This document shows positions 25,868-34,050 of a stretch of 64,000 bases of DNA, in pieces. The notes below the pieces were generated by a model. It was not told where the DNA came from and searched no databases. It saw only the letters and a program-made list of their open reading frames with translations. Made by a program: the position numbers and the translations under genes. Numbering within the stretch: the first letter of the stretch is position 1; every line of letters starts with the position of its first letter. This DNA is from Streptomyces avicenniae. Lineage in GTDB: Bacteria; Actinomycetota; Actinomycetes; Streptomycetales; Streptomycetaceae. The stretch covers positions 352,840 to 416,839 of the forward strand of contig NZ_JOEK01000003.1 in the NCBI RefSeq assembly GCF_000719135.1. The letters run 5' to 3'.

Positions 25868-26311
25868 ATGACCTACTTCGCCGACCTCACCCCGTACACC
25901 TACCTGCCAGGGACGGTGCCGCCCGGCTTCACCGCGCTGAACGTCGGCTGGCTCGCCGCCCCGCACGACCACCTCACGGGCGCGCCCCCCGCCGGGTTCA
26001 CCGAACGGCTCGGCCTCCTGTGCCGGGACGAGCAGCGGGCGCAGACGCGGGGCATGCACGCCTGCGACCGGCCGCACGCCGACGGCTCACCCGGCTTCCC
26101 GGTGAACGCCGTCCTCGGGGGCACGTCCGTGCTCCTCGGCACGGCCGAGGTCCGCGTGACGACCGCGGAAGGCGTCTGGCTGTGCGCGCCGACGATGGTC
26201 CACCACTACGTGACCCACCACGCCTACCTGCCGCCGCCCGCGTTCACCGAGGCCGTCCTCGCCGGTCGCGTCACGCCGTCAGACCGGCCGCGTCCGCCAG
26301 GTCGCGCCTGA
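25868..26311 (+). CDS. Small partner of RHS protein (DUF7919-like)
   Basis: 147 residues, ATG 37 nt after the RHS stop behind GAAGGGGAAG. It starts MTYFADLTPYTYLPG and has LNVGWLAAPHDHLTG, RTRGMHACDRP-like and VTTAEGVWLCAPTMVHHYVTHHAYLPP segments. I associate this with DUF7919, small proteins found after polymorphic toxin genes, but that is from memory. Position makes it the candidate immunity protein of the RHS tip. The last 41 nt overlap the convergent phosphohexomutase gene. Confidence 0.6.
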   Translation: MTYFADLTPYTYLPGTVPPGFTALNVGWLAAPHDHLTGAPPAGFTERLGLLCRDEQRAQTRGMHACDRPHADGSPGFPVNAVLGGTSVLLGTAEVRVTTAEGVWLCAPTMVHHYVTHHAYLPPPAFTEAVLAGRVTPSDRPRPPGRA

Positions 26312-27956
26312 TCGCGGCCAGCGCGGACGCCGCCGTCGCGCGCGCCTGCGGCAGCGCCTCGTGCGTCGCCACCGGCACGACGGCCTCCAGGTAGCACTTG
26401 AGCTTCGGCTCGGTGCCGCTCGGCCGGACGATCACCCGCGCCGCCTCGACCGCGCCGCCGCCCGTCAGCCGGTAGCGCAGGCCGTCCGTGGGCGGCAGCC
26501 CGCCGTCGCCCGCGGCCAGGTCCTCGGCCGACGCGACCGCCAGGCCGCCCAGCGCGCGCGGCGGGGCGGAGCGCAGCCGCGCCATCGCGTCCGCGATGAC
26601 CGCCAGGTCGGCGACGCGCACGGACAACTGGTCGGTGGCGTGCAGCCCGTGCGTCACGGCGACGTCGTCCAGCAGGTCGCCCAGCGTGCGCCCGCCGCGC
26701 TCCTTCTCCTCGGCCGCCAGCTCCGCCAGCAGCAGCGCCGCCGTGATGCCGTCCTTGTCGCGCACGCCCTCCGGATCGACGCAGTAGCCGAGCGCCTCCT
26801 CGTACCCGAAGGCCAGATCCGGCACGCGGCCGAGCCACTTGAAGCCCGTCAGCGTCTCCTCGTACGGCAGCCCGGCCGCCGCCGCGATCCGCCCGACGAG
26901 GGAGGAGGAGACGATCGACGCGGCGAACGTCCCGCGCCGCCCGCGGCGCACCAGGTGCGTGGCCAGCAGCGCCCCCACCTCGTCGCCGCGCAGCATGCGC
27001 CAGCCGCCCTCGGCCGCCGGGTCGGGGACGCCGGCGGCGCACCGGTCGGCGTCCGGGTCGTTGGCGAGCACCAGGTCGGGGGAGGAGGCGCGGGCCGCCG
27101 CCAGGGCGAGGTCCATCGCGCCCGGCTCCTCAGGATTGGGGAACGCGACGGTGGGGAAGTCCGGGTCGGCGTCGGCCTGTTCCGGCACGTCCACCGGCGG
27201 GGGGAAGCCCGCGCGGGCGAACGCCGCCGTCAGTACCGGCCGTCCCACGCCGTGCATCGGCGTGTAGACCACCGAGACGGAACGGGGCGAGCCGCCCGTC
27301 AGCGCCGCACCGCTCCGCGCCAGGTAGGCGTCCACCACGTCCTCGCCGAGCGTCTCCCAGCCGGCGCCGGGGCGCGGCACGTCCGCCAGTGCCCCGACCG
27401 CCGCGATCCGGGCGGCGATGTCCGCGTCGGCGGGCGGCACGATCTGGCTGCCGTCGCCCAGGTACACCTTGTAGCCGTTGTCACGCGGCGGGTTGTGGCT
27501 CGCGGTGACCATCACGCCCGCGACGGCCCCGAGATGACGGATGGCGAAGGCGAGCACGGGCGTCGGCAGCGCGCGCGCCAGGAGCGCGGCCCGCAGCCCG
27601 GCGCCCGTCACGACGGCGGCGGTGTCGCGGGCGAACGCGGCGCTGTTGTGCCGCGCGTCGTAGCCGATGACGACCAGGCCGCCGTCCGCGCCCGTCCCGC
27701 GCAGGTACGCGGACAGGCCCGCCGCCGCGCGGATCACCACGGCGCGGTTCATCCGCATGGGGCCCGCGCCCATCTCGCCGCGCAGCCCGGCCGTGCCGAA
27801 CTGGAGCGTGCCCGCGAACCGTTCGGCCAGCGCCGCCAGGTCCCCGCCCGCGAGCAGCGCGGACAGCTCGGCGCGCGTGTCCGGGTCGGGGTCCTCGGCG
27901 AGCCAGGCGCGGGCCCGCGCGGCAAGGGTCTCGTGGTCGGTGTCGTGATCGGTCAT
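26271..27956 (-). CDS. Phosphomannomutase/phosphoglucomutase
   Basis: 561 residues, alpha-D-phosphohexomutase superfamily. Phospho-Ser153 lies in TASHNPPRDNGYK, the Mg2+ loop is NDPDADRCA, the sugar-specificity loop is DGITAALLLAEL-flanked GYEEALGYCVDPEGVRDKDG, and the phosphate-binding end is RPSGTEPKLKCYLE. In the nucleoside operon it most likely acts as phosphopentomutase/phosphohexomutase for ribose-1-phosphate. It follows the purine nucleoside phosphorylase by 10 nt, so the two form an operon. Confidence 0.9.
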   Translation of the reverse strand: MTDHDTDHETLAARARAWLAEDPDPDTRAELSALLAGGDLAALAERFAGTLQFGTAGLRGEMGAGPMRMNRAVVIRAAAGLSAYLRGTGADGGLVVIGYDARHNSAAFARDTAAVVTGAGLRAALLARALPTPVLAFAIRHLGAVAGVMVTASHNPPRDNGYKVYLGDGSQIVPPADADIAARIAAVGALADVPRPGAGWETLGEDVVDAYLARSGAALTGGSPRSVSVVYTPMHGVGRPVLTAAFARAGFPPPVDVPEQADADPDFPTVAFPNPEEPGAMDLALAAARASSPDLVLANDPDADRCAAGVPDPAAEGGWRMLRGDEVGALLATHLVRRGRRGTFAASIVSSSLVGRIAAAAGLPYEETLTGFKWLGRVPDLAFGYEEALGYCVDPEGVRDKDGITAALLLAELAAEEKERGGRTLGDLLDDVAVTHGLHATDQLSVRVADLAVIADAMARLRSAPPRALGGLAVASAEDLAAGDGGLPPTDGLRYRLTGGGAVEAARVIVRPSGTEPKLKCYLEAVVPVATHEALPQARATAASALAAIRRDLADAAGLTA

Positions 27957-27966
27957 GCGTTCATGG

Positions 27967-28767
27967 TCAGATACGGCCCAGGACCTTGGCGAGCAGGGCC
28001 CCCATACGGGCGGCGGAGTCGCGTCCGGCGCGCAGGACCTCCTCGTGGTTCAGCGGCTCGCCCGTGATGCCCGCGGCGAGGTTCGTGACCAGCGAGATGC
28101 CCAGCACCTCGGCGCCCGCCTCGCGCGCGGCGATGGCCTCCAGCACCGTGGACATGCCGACCAGGTCGCCGCCGATGGCGCGGACCATGCGGATCTCGGC
28201 GGGCGTCTCGTAGTGCGGCCCGGGGAACTGGACGTAGACGCCCTCCTCCAGGCTCGGGTCGATCTCGCGGCACAGGGCGCGCAGCCGGGGCGAGTAGAGG
28301 TCGGTCAGATCGACGAACCTGGCGCCGACGACGGGTGAGGTTCCCGTGAGGTTGATGTGGTCGGAGATCAGCACGGGCTGGCCGACGCGCATCCCCTCGC
28401 GCAGGCCGCCGCAGCCGTTGGTGAGGACGACGGTCTTGCAGCCCGCGGCGATGGCGGTGCGGACGCCGTGGGCGACGGCGGCGACGCCGTGGCCCTCGTA
28501 CGCGTGTGTGCGACCGAGAAAGACGAGCGCGCGCCTGTCCCCCACCCGGTACGAGCGGAGCTTGCCCGCGTGCCCTTCGACGGTGGGCGGCGGGAAGCCG
28601 GGCAACGCGGTGATGTCGCACTCGTACGCGGGTTCACCCAGTGCTGCGGCGGCCGGGACCCACCCGGAGCCCATGACGAGCGCGACGTCGTGGCTGGCCA
28701 CACCGGTCAGCTCACGCAGCCGGGCGGCGGCGGCGTCGGCCGTCCGCTCAATCTCAGAAGCGTTCAC
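27967..28767 (-). CDS. Purine nucleoside phosphorylase
   Basis: 266 residues, trimeric PNP family. [10 protein letters not shown] (phosphate loop), [29 protein letters not shown] and [15 protein letters not shown] (base site with Glu), then SLVTNLAAG with the Asn that binds the purine. It splits purine nucleosides with phosphate to base and pentose-1-phosphate. It is the first gene of an operon with the phosphohexomutase and carries the shared palindrome upstream. Confidence 0.93.
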   Translation of the reverse strand: MNASEIERTADAAAARLRELTGVASHDVALVMGSGWVPAAAALGEPAYECDITALPGFPPPTVEGHAGKLRSYRVGDRRALVFLGRTHAYEGHGVAAVAHGVRTAIAAGCKTVVLTNGCGGLREGMRVGQPVLISDHINLTGTSPVVGARFVDLTDLYSPRLRALCREIDPSLEEGVYVQFPGPHYETPAEIRMVRAIGGDLVGMSTVLEAIAAREAGAEVLGISLVTNLAAGITGEPLNHEEVLRAGRDSAARMGALLAKVLGRI

Positions 28768-28791
28768 GCGCTGAGCCTAACCGTTCATCTC

Positions 28792-28803
28792 CTACGCGCG
28801 TAG
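28792..28803. promoter_or_regulatory. Operator-like palindrome upstream of PNP gene
   Basis: CTACGCGCGTAG, identical to the copy at 5918-5929, 25 nt upstream of the PNP ATG. Same distance class as at deoC, same pathway. Confidence 0.7.
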
Positions 28804-28880
28804 AGAAAAGGTTGGGCACGGTTCGGTCTCGGCCACGGTGGGTGCGTGCGCCCGGGACCGGCCGTGAAGGCGGTGTGCGG

Positions 28881-29318
28881 TCAGCAGGGGCGCTTGCGCA
28901 GTTCCATCACGTAGTCGTGCGGCGCGCCCGCCGACTCGGCGGCGTCCGCCAGCTCGCCGAGGTAACGGGCGGACGGCAGGCCGCCCTCGTACGCGTTGAG
29001 GACGTACGCCCACGCCGTCTCGTCGCCGTCCAACGTGTGCACTCGCACACGCGTGCGGCGGTAGATGCCGAGCCCCACCCCCTCCCAGCGGTCCATCGCC
29101 TCCTCGTCGGCGGGCGCGAGGTCGTAGAGCGCGACGAAGACGTCGGAGGCGGGCGACTCCACGAGCGTGGCGAGCGCGCCCTCCCACCCCATCTCCTCCC
29201 CGCCGAAGGTGAGCCGCCATCCGGTCAGCCAGCCGGTGCTGCGCAGCGGCGAGTACGGTGCGCGGCGGGACATCAGCCGGGGATCGAGGTTTCCGGCGTA
29301 TGCGGCGTAGAGCGACAT
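28881..29318 (-). CDS. Gamma-glutamylcyclotransferase-like protein
   Basis: 145 residues. The start LYAAYAGNLDPRLM is the Y-x-x-Y-G-S-N-L signature of GGCT/AIG2 proteins, followed by FGGEEMGWEGALATLVESP and VFVALYDLAPADEEAMDRWEG, which holds the catalytic Glu. It should release 5-oxoproline from gamma-glutamyl peptides; the actual substrate is unknown. ATG at 29318; the same frame stays open for kilobases upstream only because of GC bias. It is divergent from the flavoprotein gene. Confidence 0.85.
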   Translation of the reverse strand: MSLYAAYAGNLDPRLMSRRAPYSPLRSTGWLTGWRLTFGGEEMGWEGALATLVESPASDVFVALYDLAPADEEAMDRWEGVGLGIYRRTRVRVHTLDGDETAWAYVLNAYEGGLPSARYLGELADAAESAGAPHDYVMELRKRPC

Positions 29319-29411
29319 GACCCTGAGCGTACGGGAGAGGCGCGGGTGACCCCGCGAGGTTCGCCCCGGGGCCGTGCCGGGCTCCGCGGGGGCGTGCGCG
29401 ACACTGGGGGG

Positions 29412-30851
29412 GTGACTCGGATCGTGATCATCGGTGGCGGACCTGGCGGCTACGAGGCGGCGCTGGTGGCCGCGCAGCTCGGCGCGGAGGTGACGGTCGT
29501 GGACCGGGACGGCCTCGGCGGGGCCTCCGTGCTCACCGACTGCGTCCCCTCCAAGACCCTCATCGCCACCGCCGAGGTGATGACCGGCTTCGACTCCTCG
29601 CACGAGGAGCTGGGCATCGAGATCGACCACGACGGCGACGGCGTGGGCGACGAGGTGCGCGGCATAGGAGTCGATCTCGGCAAGGTGAACCGGCGCGTCA
29701 AGCGCCTCGCGCTCGCCCAGTCGCACGACATCACCGCCTCGGTGACCCGCGCGGGCGTCCAGCTGCTGCGCGGCTCGGGCCGCCTGGAGCCGAACCAGGC
29801 GCCGGACGGCTCCCGCCGCGTCACCCTCACCGAGCCGGACGGCACGGAGCGCGAGCTGGTCGCGGACGGTGTGCTGATCGCCACCGGCGGGCAGCCCCGC
29901 GAGCTGCCGGACGCGCGCCCCGACGGCGAGCGCATCCTCACGTGGACGCAGGTCTACGACCTGAAGGAGCTGCCCGAGGAGCTGATCGTGGTCGGCTCGG
30001 GCGTGACCGGCGCCGAGTTCGCCGGGGCGTACCAGGCGCTCGGCTCGCGTGTGACGCTCGTCTCCTCGCGCGACCGCGTCCTGCCGGGCGAGGACCCGGA
30101 CGCGGCGGCCGTGCTGGAGGACGTCTTCCGCCGCCGCGGCATGAACGTCCTCTCCCGCTCCCGCGCCTCCGCCGCCCGCCGCGTGGGCGACCGCGTCGAG
30201 GTGACGCTCCAGGACGGCCGCGTCATCTCCGGCACGCACTGCCTGATGGCCGTCGGCGCCGTCCCGAACACGTCCGGCATGGGCCTGGCCGAGGCCGGGG
30301 TGCGGCTCAAGGACTCGGGCCACATCAAGACGGACAAGGTCTCGCGCACCTCGGCGCCCGGCGTCTACGCGGCGGGCGACTGCACGGGCGTCCTCGCGCT
30401 GGCGTCGGTGGCCGCGATGCAGGGCCGTATCGCGATGTACCACTTCCTCGGCGACGCGGTCGCGCCGCTCGACCTGCGCACCGTCTCGGGCAACATCTTC
30501 ACCGACCCGGAGATCGCCACCGTCGGCTGGACGCAGGCCGACATGGACGAGGGGCGCATCGACGCACGGGTGGTGAAGCTGCCGCTGCTGCGGAACCCGC
30601 GGGCCAAGATGCAGGGCGTGCGGGACGGCTTCGTGAAGCTCTTCTGCCGTCCCGGCACGGGGATCGTGGTCGGGGGCGTGGTCGTGGCGCCGCGCGCCAG
30701 TGAGCTGATCCATCCGATTTCGATCGCGGTGGACAACTCCCTGACGGTGGAACAGATCGCAAAAGCGTTCACTGTGTACCCGTCTCTGTCCGGCTCGATC
30801 GCCGAGGCGGCCCGTCAACTGCATACACGGAAGTACGCCGAGGAACAGTAG
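29412..30851 (+). CDS. LpdA-like NAD(P)H quinone reductase
   Basis: 479 residues, flavoprotein disulfide reductase fold: FAD motif VIIGGGPGGYEAA (4-16), NAD motif VVGSGVTGAEFAGAYQALG, and APGVYAAGDCTGV. The redox disulfide is lost: the CxxxxC site reads GGASVLTDCVPSK, with Ser for the first Cys. That is the hallmark of mycobacterial LpdA, which reduces quinones and is not a lipoamide dehydrogenase. GTG at 29412, 93 nt from the divergent GGCT gene. Confidence 0.85.
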   Translation: MTRIVIIGGGPGGYEAALVAAQLGAEVTVVDRDGLGGASVLTDCVPSKTLIATAEVMTGFDSSHEELGIEIDHDGDGVGDEVRGIGVDLGKVNRRVKRLALAQSHDITASVTRAGVQLLRGSGRLEPNQAPDGSRRVTLTEPDGTERELVADGVLIATGGQPRELPDARPDGERILTWTQVYDLKELPEELIVVGSGVTGAEFAGAYQALGSRVTLVSSRDRVLPGEDPDAAAVLEDVFRRRGMNVLSRSRASAARRVGDRVEVTLQDGRVISGTHCLMAVGAVPNTSGMGLAEAGVRLKDSGHIKTDKVSRTSAPGVYAAGDCTGVLALASVAAMQGRIAMYHFLGDAVAPLDLRTVSGNIFTDPEIATVGWTQADMDEGRIDARVVKLPLLRNPRAKMQGVRDGFVKLFCRPGTGIVVGGVVVAPRASELIHPISIAVDNSLTVEQIAKAFTVYPSLSGSIAEAARQLHTRKYAEEQ

Positions 30852-30871
30852 GCACTGGTCAGCGCGTGGAT

Positions 30872-30889
30872 CGCGGGCAAGCGCCCGCG
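30872..30889 (+). terminator. Hairpin after LpdA-like gene
   Basis: CGCGGGC (30872-30878) and GCCCGCG (30883-30889) form a perfect 7-bp stem with a 4-nt loop, 20 nt after the stop. Confidence 0.55.
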
Positions 30890-30956
30890 GCATATAGCAC
30901 GCCTGGGGCGCACGTATAGACAACTTCGGTAATTCCCCGCAACCTGCTGAAACAAG

Positions 30957-31931
30957 ATGGACGTTGGGGTTACTGTCAGTTCCGTGTTCGCTGCTGAACG
31001 TCGTCAGATGATTCTCGAAATGGTGCGGGCCAACGGGGCAGTGTCGCTCCGGGAGCTCGCCCGCGTTGTCCAGACCTCGGAAGTGACGGTGCGGCGCGAT
31101 GTCCGTGCCCTGGAGGCAGAAGGACTGCTGGACCGCAGGCACGGTGGTGCGGTCCTGCCGGGTGGCTTCACCCGGGAATCGGGGTTTCCCCAGCGGGCGA
31201 TGGCCGCCACCGCTGAGAAGACCGCCATCGCCGAGTACGCGGCGGGTCTGGTGCGCGAAGGCGAGGCGATCGTCGTCGGCGCAGGCACCACGACCCAGGA
31301 ACTGGCCCGCAGACTGGCCCGGGTCCCGGGGCTCACCGTCGTGACCAACTCCCTGCTGGTCGCCCAGGCGTTGGCCCATGCCAACCGCGTCGAGGTCGTC
31401 ATGACCGGCGGCACCCTGCGGGGGTCGAACTACGCCCTCGTCGGCAGCGGCGCCGAGCAGTCGCTGCTCGGGCTCCGTGTCAGCCGGGCCTTCCTGTCCG
31501 GCTCGGGGCTGACCGCCGACCGGGGGCTGTCCACGTCCAACATGCTGGCCGCCAGCGTGGACCGCGCCCTGGTGCGGGCCGCCGCCGAGGTCGTCGTGCT
31601 GGCCGACCACACCAAGCTGGGCGCCGACACGGCGTTCCAGACCGTCCCGACCGAGCACATCACGCATCTGGTGACGGACCAGCCGCCGCCCGAGGCCGCC
31701 AAGGCGGGCGTGGAGATCGACGCGCTGGCCGACCAGGGCGTACGCGTCTCGCTCGCCGGGGCGGGCGGGCAGCCGGGCGTCAAACCCCCGCTGGACGGGC
31801 CACGCCGCGACCTGCGGGACGCCCGCGACCCGCGCGACCCCCGGGACGCTCAACTCCCCGGACCGCGCGCCACGGGCCACGGGCCACTCGGCCAGCGCCT
31901 CGGCGACCTGGCACCGCCCCGGCGGCGGTAG
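30957..31931 (+). CDS. DeoR/GlpR-family transcriptional regulator
   Basis: 324 residues. The DeoR helix-turn-helix RQMILEMVRANGAVSLRELA, then SEVTVRRDVRALEAEGLLDRRHGGAV (16-65), is followed by a sugar-phosphate sensing domain (EGEAIVVGAGTTTQELA, VVTNSLLVAQALA, LADHTKLG). An Asp-Arg-rich repeat tail (DLRDARDPRDPRDAQL, about 282-297) exceeds the family norm of about 255. Its domain class and its position near the nucleoside genes make it a candidate reader of CTACGCGCGTAG, though this palindrome is not before its own gene. Confidence 0.85.
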   Translation: MDVGVTVSSVFAAERRQMILEMVRANGAVSLRELARVVQTSEVTVRRDVRALEAEGLLDRRHGGAVLPGGFTRESGFPQRAMAATAEKTAIAEYAAGLVREGEAIVVGAGTTTQELARRLARVPGLTVVTNSLLVAQALAHANRVEVVMTGGTLRGSNYALVGSGAEQSLLGLRVSRAFLSGSGLTADRGLSTSNMLAASVDRALVRAAAEVVVLADHTKLGADTAFQTVPTEHITHLVTDQPPPEAAKAGVEIDALADQGVRVSLAGAGGQPGVKPPLDGPRRDLRDARDPRDPRDAQLPGPRATGHGPLGQRLGDLAPPRRR

Positions 31932-32039
31932 CTCCGCCCCGACCGGTTCGCCGCGCGGGAACTCCCGCGCGGTGACCCGGCGTCAGGCACTTCAGGACAC
32001 CCGTCCGACGTGCCGAGACGACGAGCCGGAGACCACGAC

Positions 32040-32789
32040 GTGACCACCGCCGAGAATCCCACCCAGCCCGCGCCCGCGATCCAGGTGAACGACTACGACA
32101 ACTTCGCCGAGGCGTACGCGGCGCTCAACGAGACCAGTCTCCTGAACGCCTACTACGAGCGCCCCGCGATGCTGTCGCTCGCCGGGGATGTCGCGGGCCG
32201 CCGGATTCTCGACGCGGGCTGCGGCGCAGGACCGCTGTCGGCCGCCCTGCGCGAGCGCGGCGCCGTTGTCACCGGCATCGACTCCAGCGCCGGGATGGTG
32301 GAGCTGGCGCGGCGGCGGCTGGGTGCCGACGCCGACGTGCGCGTGGCCGACCTGACCGATCCGCTGCCGTTCGCCGACGGCGCGTTCGACGACGTGACGG
32401 CGTCGCTCGTGCTCCACTACCTGGAGGACTGGGGGCCGACGCTGGCCGAGATACGCCGTGCGCTGCGGCCCGGCGGTCGGCTGATCGCCTCGGTGCAGCA
32501 TCCGTTCGTGGACTACGCGACGCAGGACCCCCGGCCCGACTACTTCGCCACCACCAGCTTCACCGACGAGTGGCACGAACTCGTCGGGCGGTCGGCCCCG
32601 ATGGTGTTCTGGCGCCGACCGCTGCACACGATGACCGATGCCTTCACGGCGGCCGGATTCCGCCTGACCGTCCTCAGCGAACCCCGGCCCGACCCGGCCG
32701 CCCGCGAGCTGTACCCGGACGACTTCCGGAGCCTCTCGACCAAGATGTGCTTCCTGCTCTTCGCCCTGGAGGTCCCCGCGGACGCCTGA
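32040..32789 (+). CDS. SAM-dependent methyltransferase
   Basis: 249 residues, ubiE/Methyltransf_11 type: RILDAGCGAGPLSAAL, VTGIDSSAGMVELARRR, DLTDPLPFADGAFDDVTASLVLHYLEDW, ALRPGGRLIASVQHP. GTG at 32040 after GGAGACC. The substrate is unknown; the C-terminal part (YFATTSFTDEWHELVG, MVFWRRPLHTMTDAF) is that of a widespread actinobacterial subfamily of unassigned small-molecule methyltransferases. Confidence 0.82.
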   Translation: MTTAENPTQPAPAIQVNDYDNFAEAYAALNETSLLNAYYERPAMLSLAGDVAGRRILDAGCGAGPLSAALRERGAVVTGIDSSAGMVELARRRLGADADVRVADLTDPLPFADGAFDDVTASLVLHYLEDWGPTLAEIRRALRPGGRLIASVQHPFVDYATQDPRPDYFATTSFTDEWHELVGRSAPMVFWRRPLHTMTDAFTAAGFRLTVLSEPRPDPAARELYPDDFRSLSTKMCFLLFALEVPADA

Positions 32790-32807
32790 GCGGCCTGAGC
32801 GGCCGGA

Positions 32808-33269
32808 TCAGGCGTCGGCGTGGGGGTCGGGGTCGGGGTCGGTGAGGATGCGGAAGGCGAGGTCGATCTCGTCCGGCAGCGGGGGCTTCGCCCGCCACGG
32901 GGGCGACGACTAGGGGCCGACCCGCTCCGGCCGGGGGACGAGGGATTCCTCGGCGCTCTCGACCAGGCCGTGCCAGCGGCGTCCGAGGAGGGTGCGCGGG
33001 CCGCAGAACCAGCGGCGCGTGCGGGGGCGGGGTGCCGCCGGGGCGGTTCCGGGGACGACGTACAGCCCGTCGTCGTGCGGGCCAGGCCCGGTCATCTCGC
33101 CGTAGTCCGCGACGGAGCCTTCCAGTTGTTCGAGGCATCTGCCGCACGCGTACAGCGGCGCCTCTCCCGGCGGCGAGGCGACGGACACCACCCCGACGTT
33201 CCTGACCAGCGTGACCCGGTGCCCGCACCACAACCAGCAGGCCCCGACCACCCATTCGTCGGCGTTCAC
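32808..33269 (-). pseudogene. Cys-rich protein of regulatory cassette B, ends early at TAG
   Basis: Paralogue of 8616-9062. From the GTG at 33269 the frame reads 119 residues to a TAG at 32910-32912, where the sister gene has TGG (Trp in RVGPWSS). Beyond the TAG the frame stays open and conserved (SSPPWRAKPPLPDEIDLAF) to TGA at 32808-32810. So a single base change cuts off the conserved C-terminal tail of about 33 residues. The paired cysteines are kept. The shortened protein may still work; pseudogene status is inferred. Confidence 0.65.
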
Positions 33270-33388
33270 CTCTCACCCGCCTCGCGGAGCACCCGCAGGA
33301 CGTGCAGGAACACCAGGAACAATCCGAGCAGCACGCCCCCACCCACGGCGGCCACCACCCCGAGCACACTCCCCGCACACCGCCACAT
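33266..33388 (-). CDS. Small single-helix membrane protein, cassette B
   Basis: 40 residues from the ATG at 33388 (MWRCAGSVLGVVAAVGGGVL), one helix (about 7-31) and a basic tail. The ATG overlaps the stop of the ATPase gene exactly as in cassette A. Confidence 0.75.
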   Translation of the reverse strand: MWRCAGSVLGVVAAVGGGVLLGLFLVFLHVLRVLREAGER

Positions 33389-33819
33389 CAGGCCGCCGCC
33401 CCCTCGGCCGTGGCGTCCAGGTCGAGGACGAACCACACGGCCTTGCCGTCCACTTCCGGCTCGCAGCCGAAGTCCCGGCACATCGCACGCAGCATCCACA
33501 GGCCCCTTCCCGACTCGGCGTCCCAGGCCGGTTCCACGACGACCGGCACGCGTACCGACCTGTCCTCGACCCGCACCGTCACCCGTCGGCCGTCAAGCAC
33601 GGCGGACAACCGGCAGCACGGGTCGTCCACGTGCCGCACCACGTTCGCGAGCAGTTCCGAAAGGCCCATCCGGGCGATCTCGACGGTGGAGTCCGACGCG
33701 CCCCACGCCCGGAGCACGAGCGCGAGGGTCCGCCGCCAGGTCTCGATCCCCGGAGCGCGTGCCAGTAACTCCCAGGCGAATGCCTCGGCGTCGGTTGCCT
33801 GTTGTGCAGTGACGGTCAT
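33388..33819 (-). CDS. RsbW-like ATP-binding regulatory protein, cassette B
   Basis: 143 residues from the ATG at 33819, chosen because GGAGGT lies just upstream (33825-33830, minus strand); the frame extends to 33870. N-box ELLANVVRHV, G-box ESGRGLWMLRAMCRDFG. It is closely similar to the product of 9193-9633, including WRRTLALVLRAWGASD. It presumably binds ATP and works with the XRE-DUF5753 protein encoded divergently at 34051. Confidence 0.8.
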   Translation of the reverse strand: MTVTAQQATDAEAFAWELLARAPGIETWRRTLALVLRAWGASDSTVEIARMGLSELLANVVRHVDDPCCRLSAVLDGRRVTVRVEDRSVRVPVVVEPAWDAESGRGLWMLRAMCRDFGCEPEVDGKAVWFVLDLDATAEGAAA

Positions 33820-34050
33820 GGGACACCTCCAGCCGCGAGGCGCGGACGTGGGCAGCACGGTTCCGTTCACGCAGCGGGGTCACCTCGTGCCGCAGCGTGC
33901 GAGTCCCGGCATGAGTCACGTGACTCCGATTGCGCAACCTCCCGTGCCCACCTGGTACTTCGTATGGGTGACGGTGTATGAAAAAGGCCCTCGAACACGC
34001 TGGGGCGGTACGCTGATCCCAGTCCGCAAACCCCCGTTGAGAGGAGGACC

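Noticed and set aside
28881..31880. A 999-codon open frame on the minus strand.
   Set aside because: It runs antisense through the LpdA-like and DeoR genes and is open only because of third-position GC. Only its last 145 codons (GGCT protein) are a gene.
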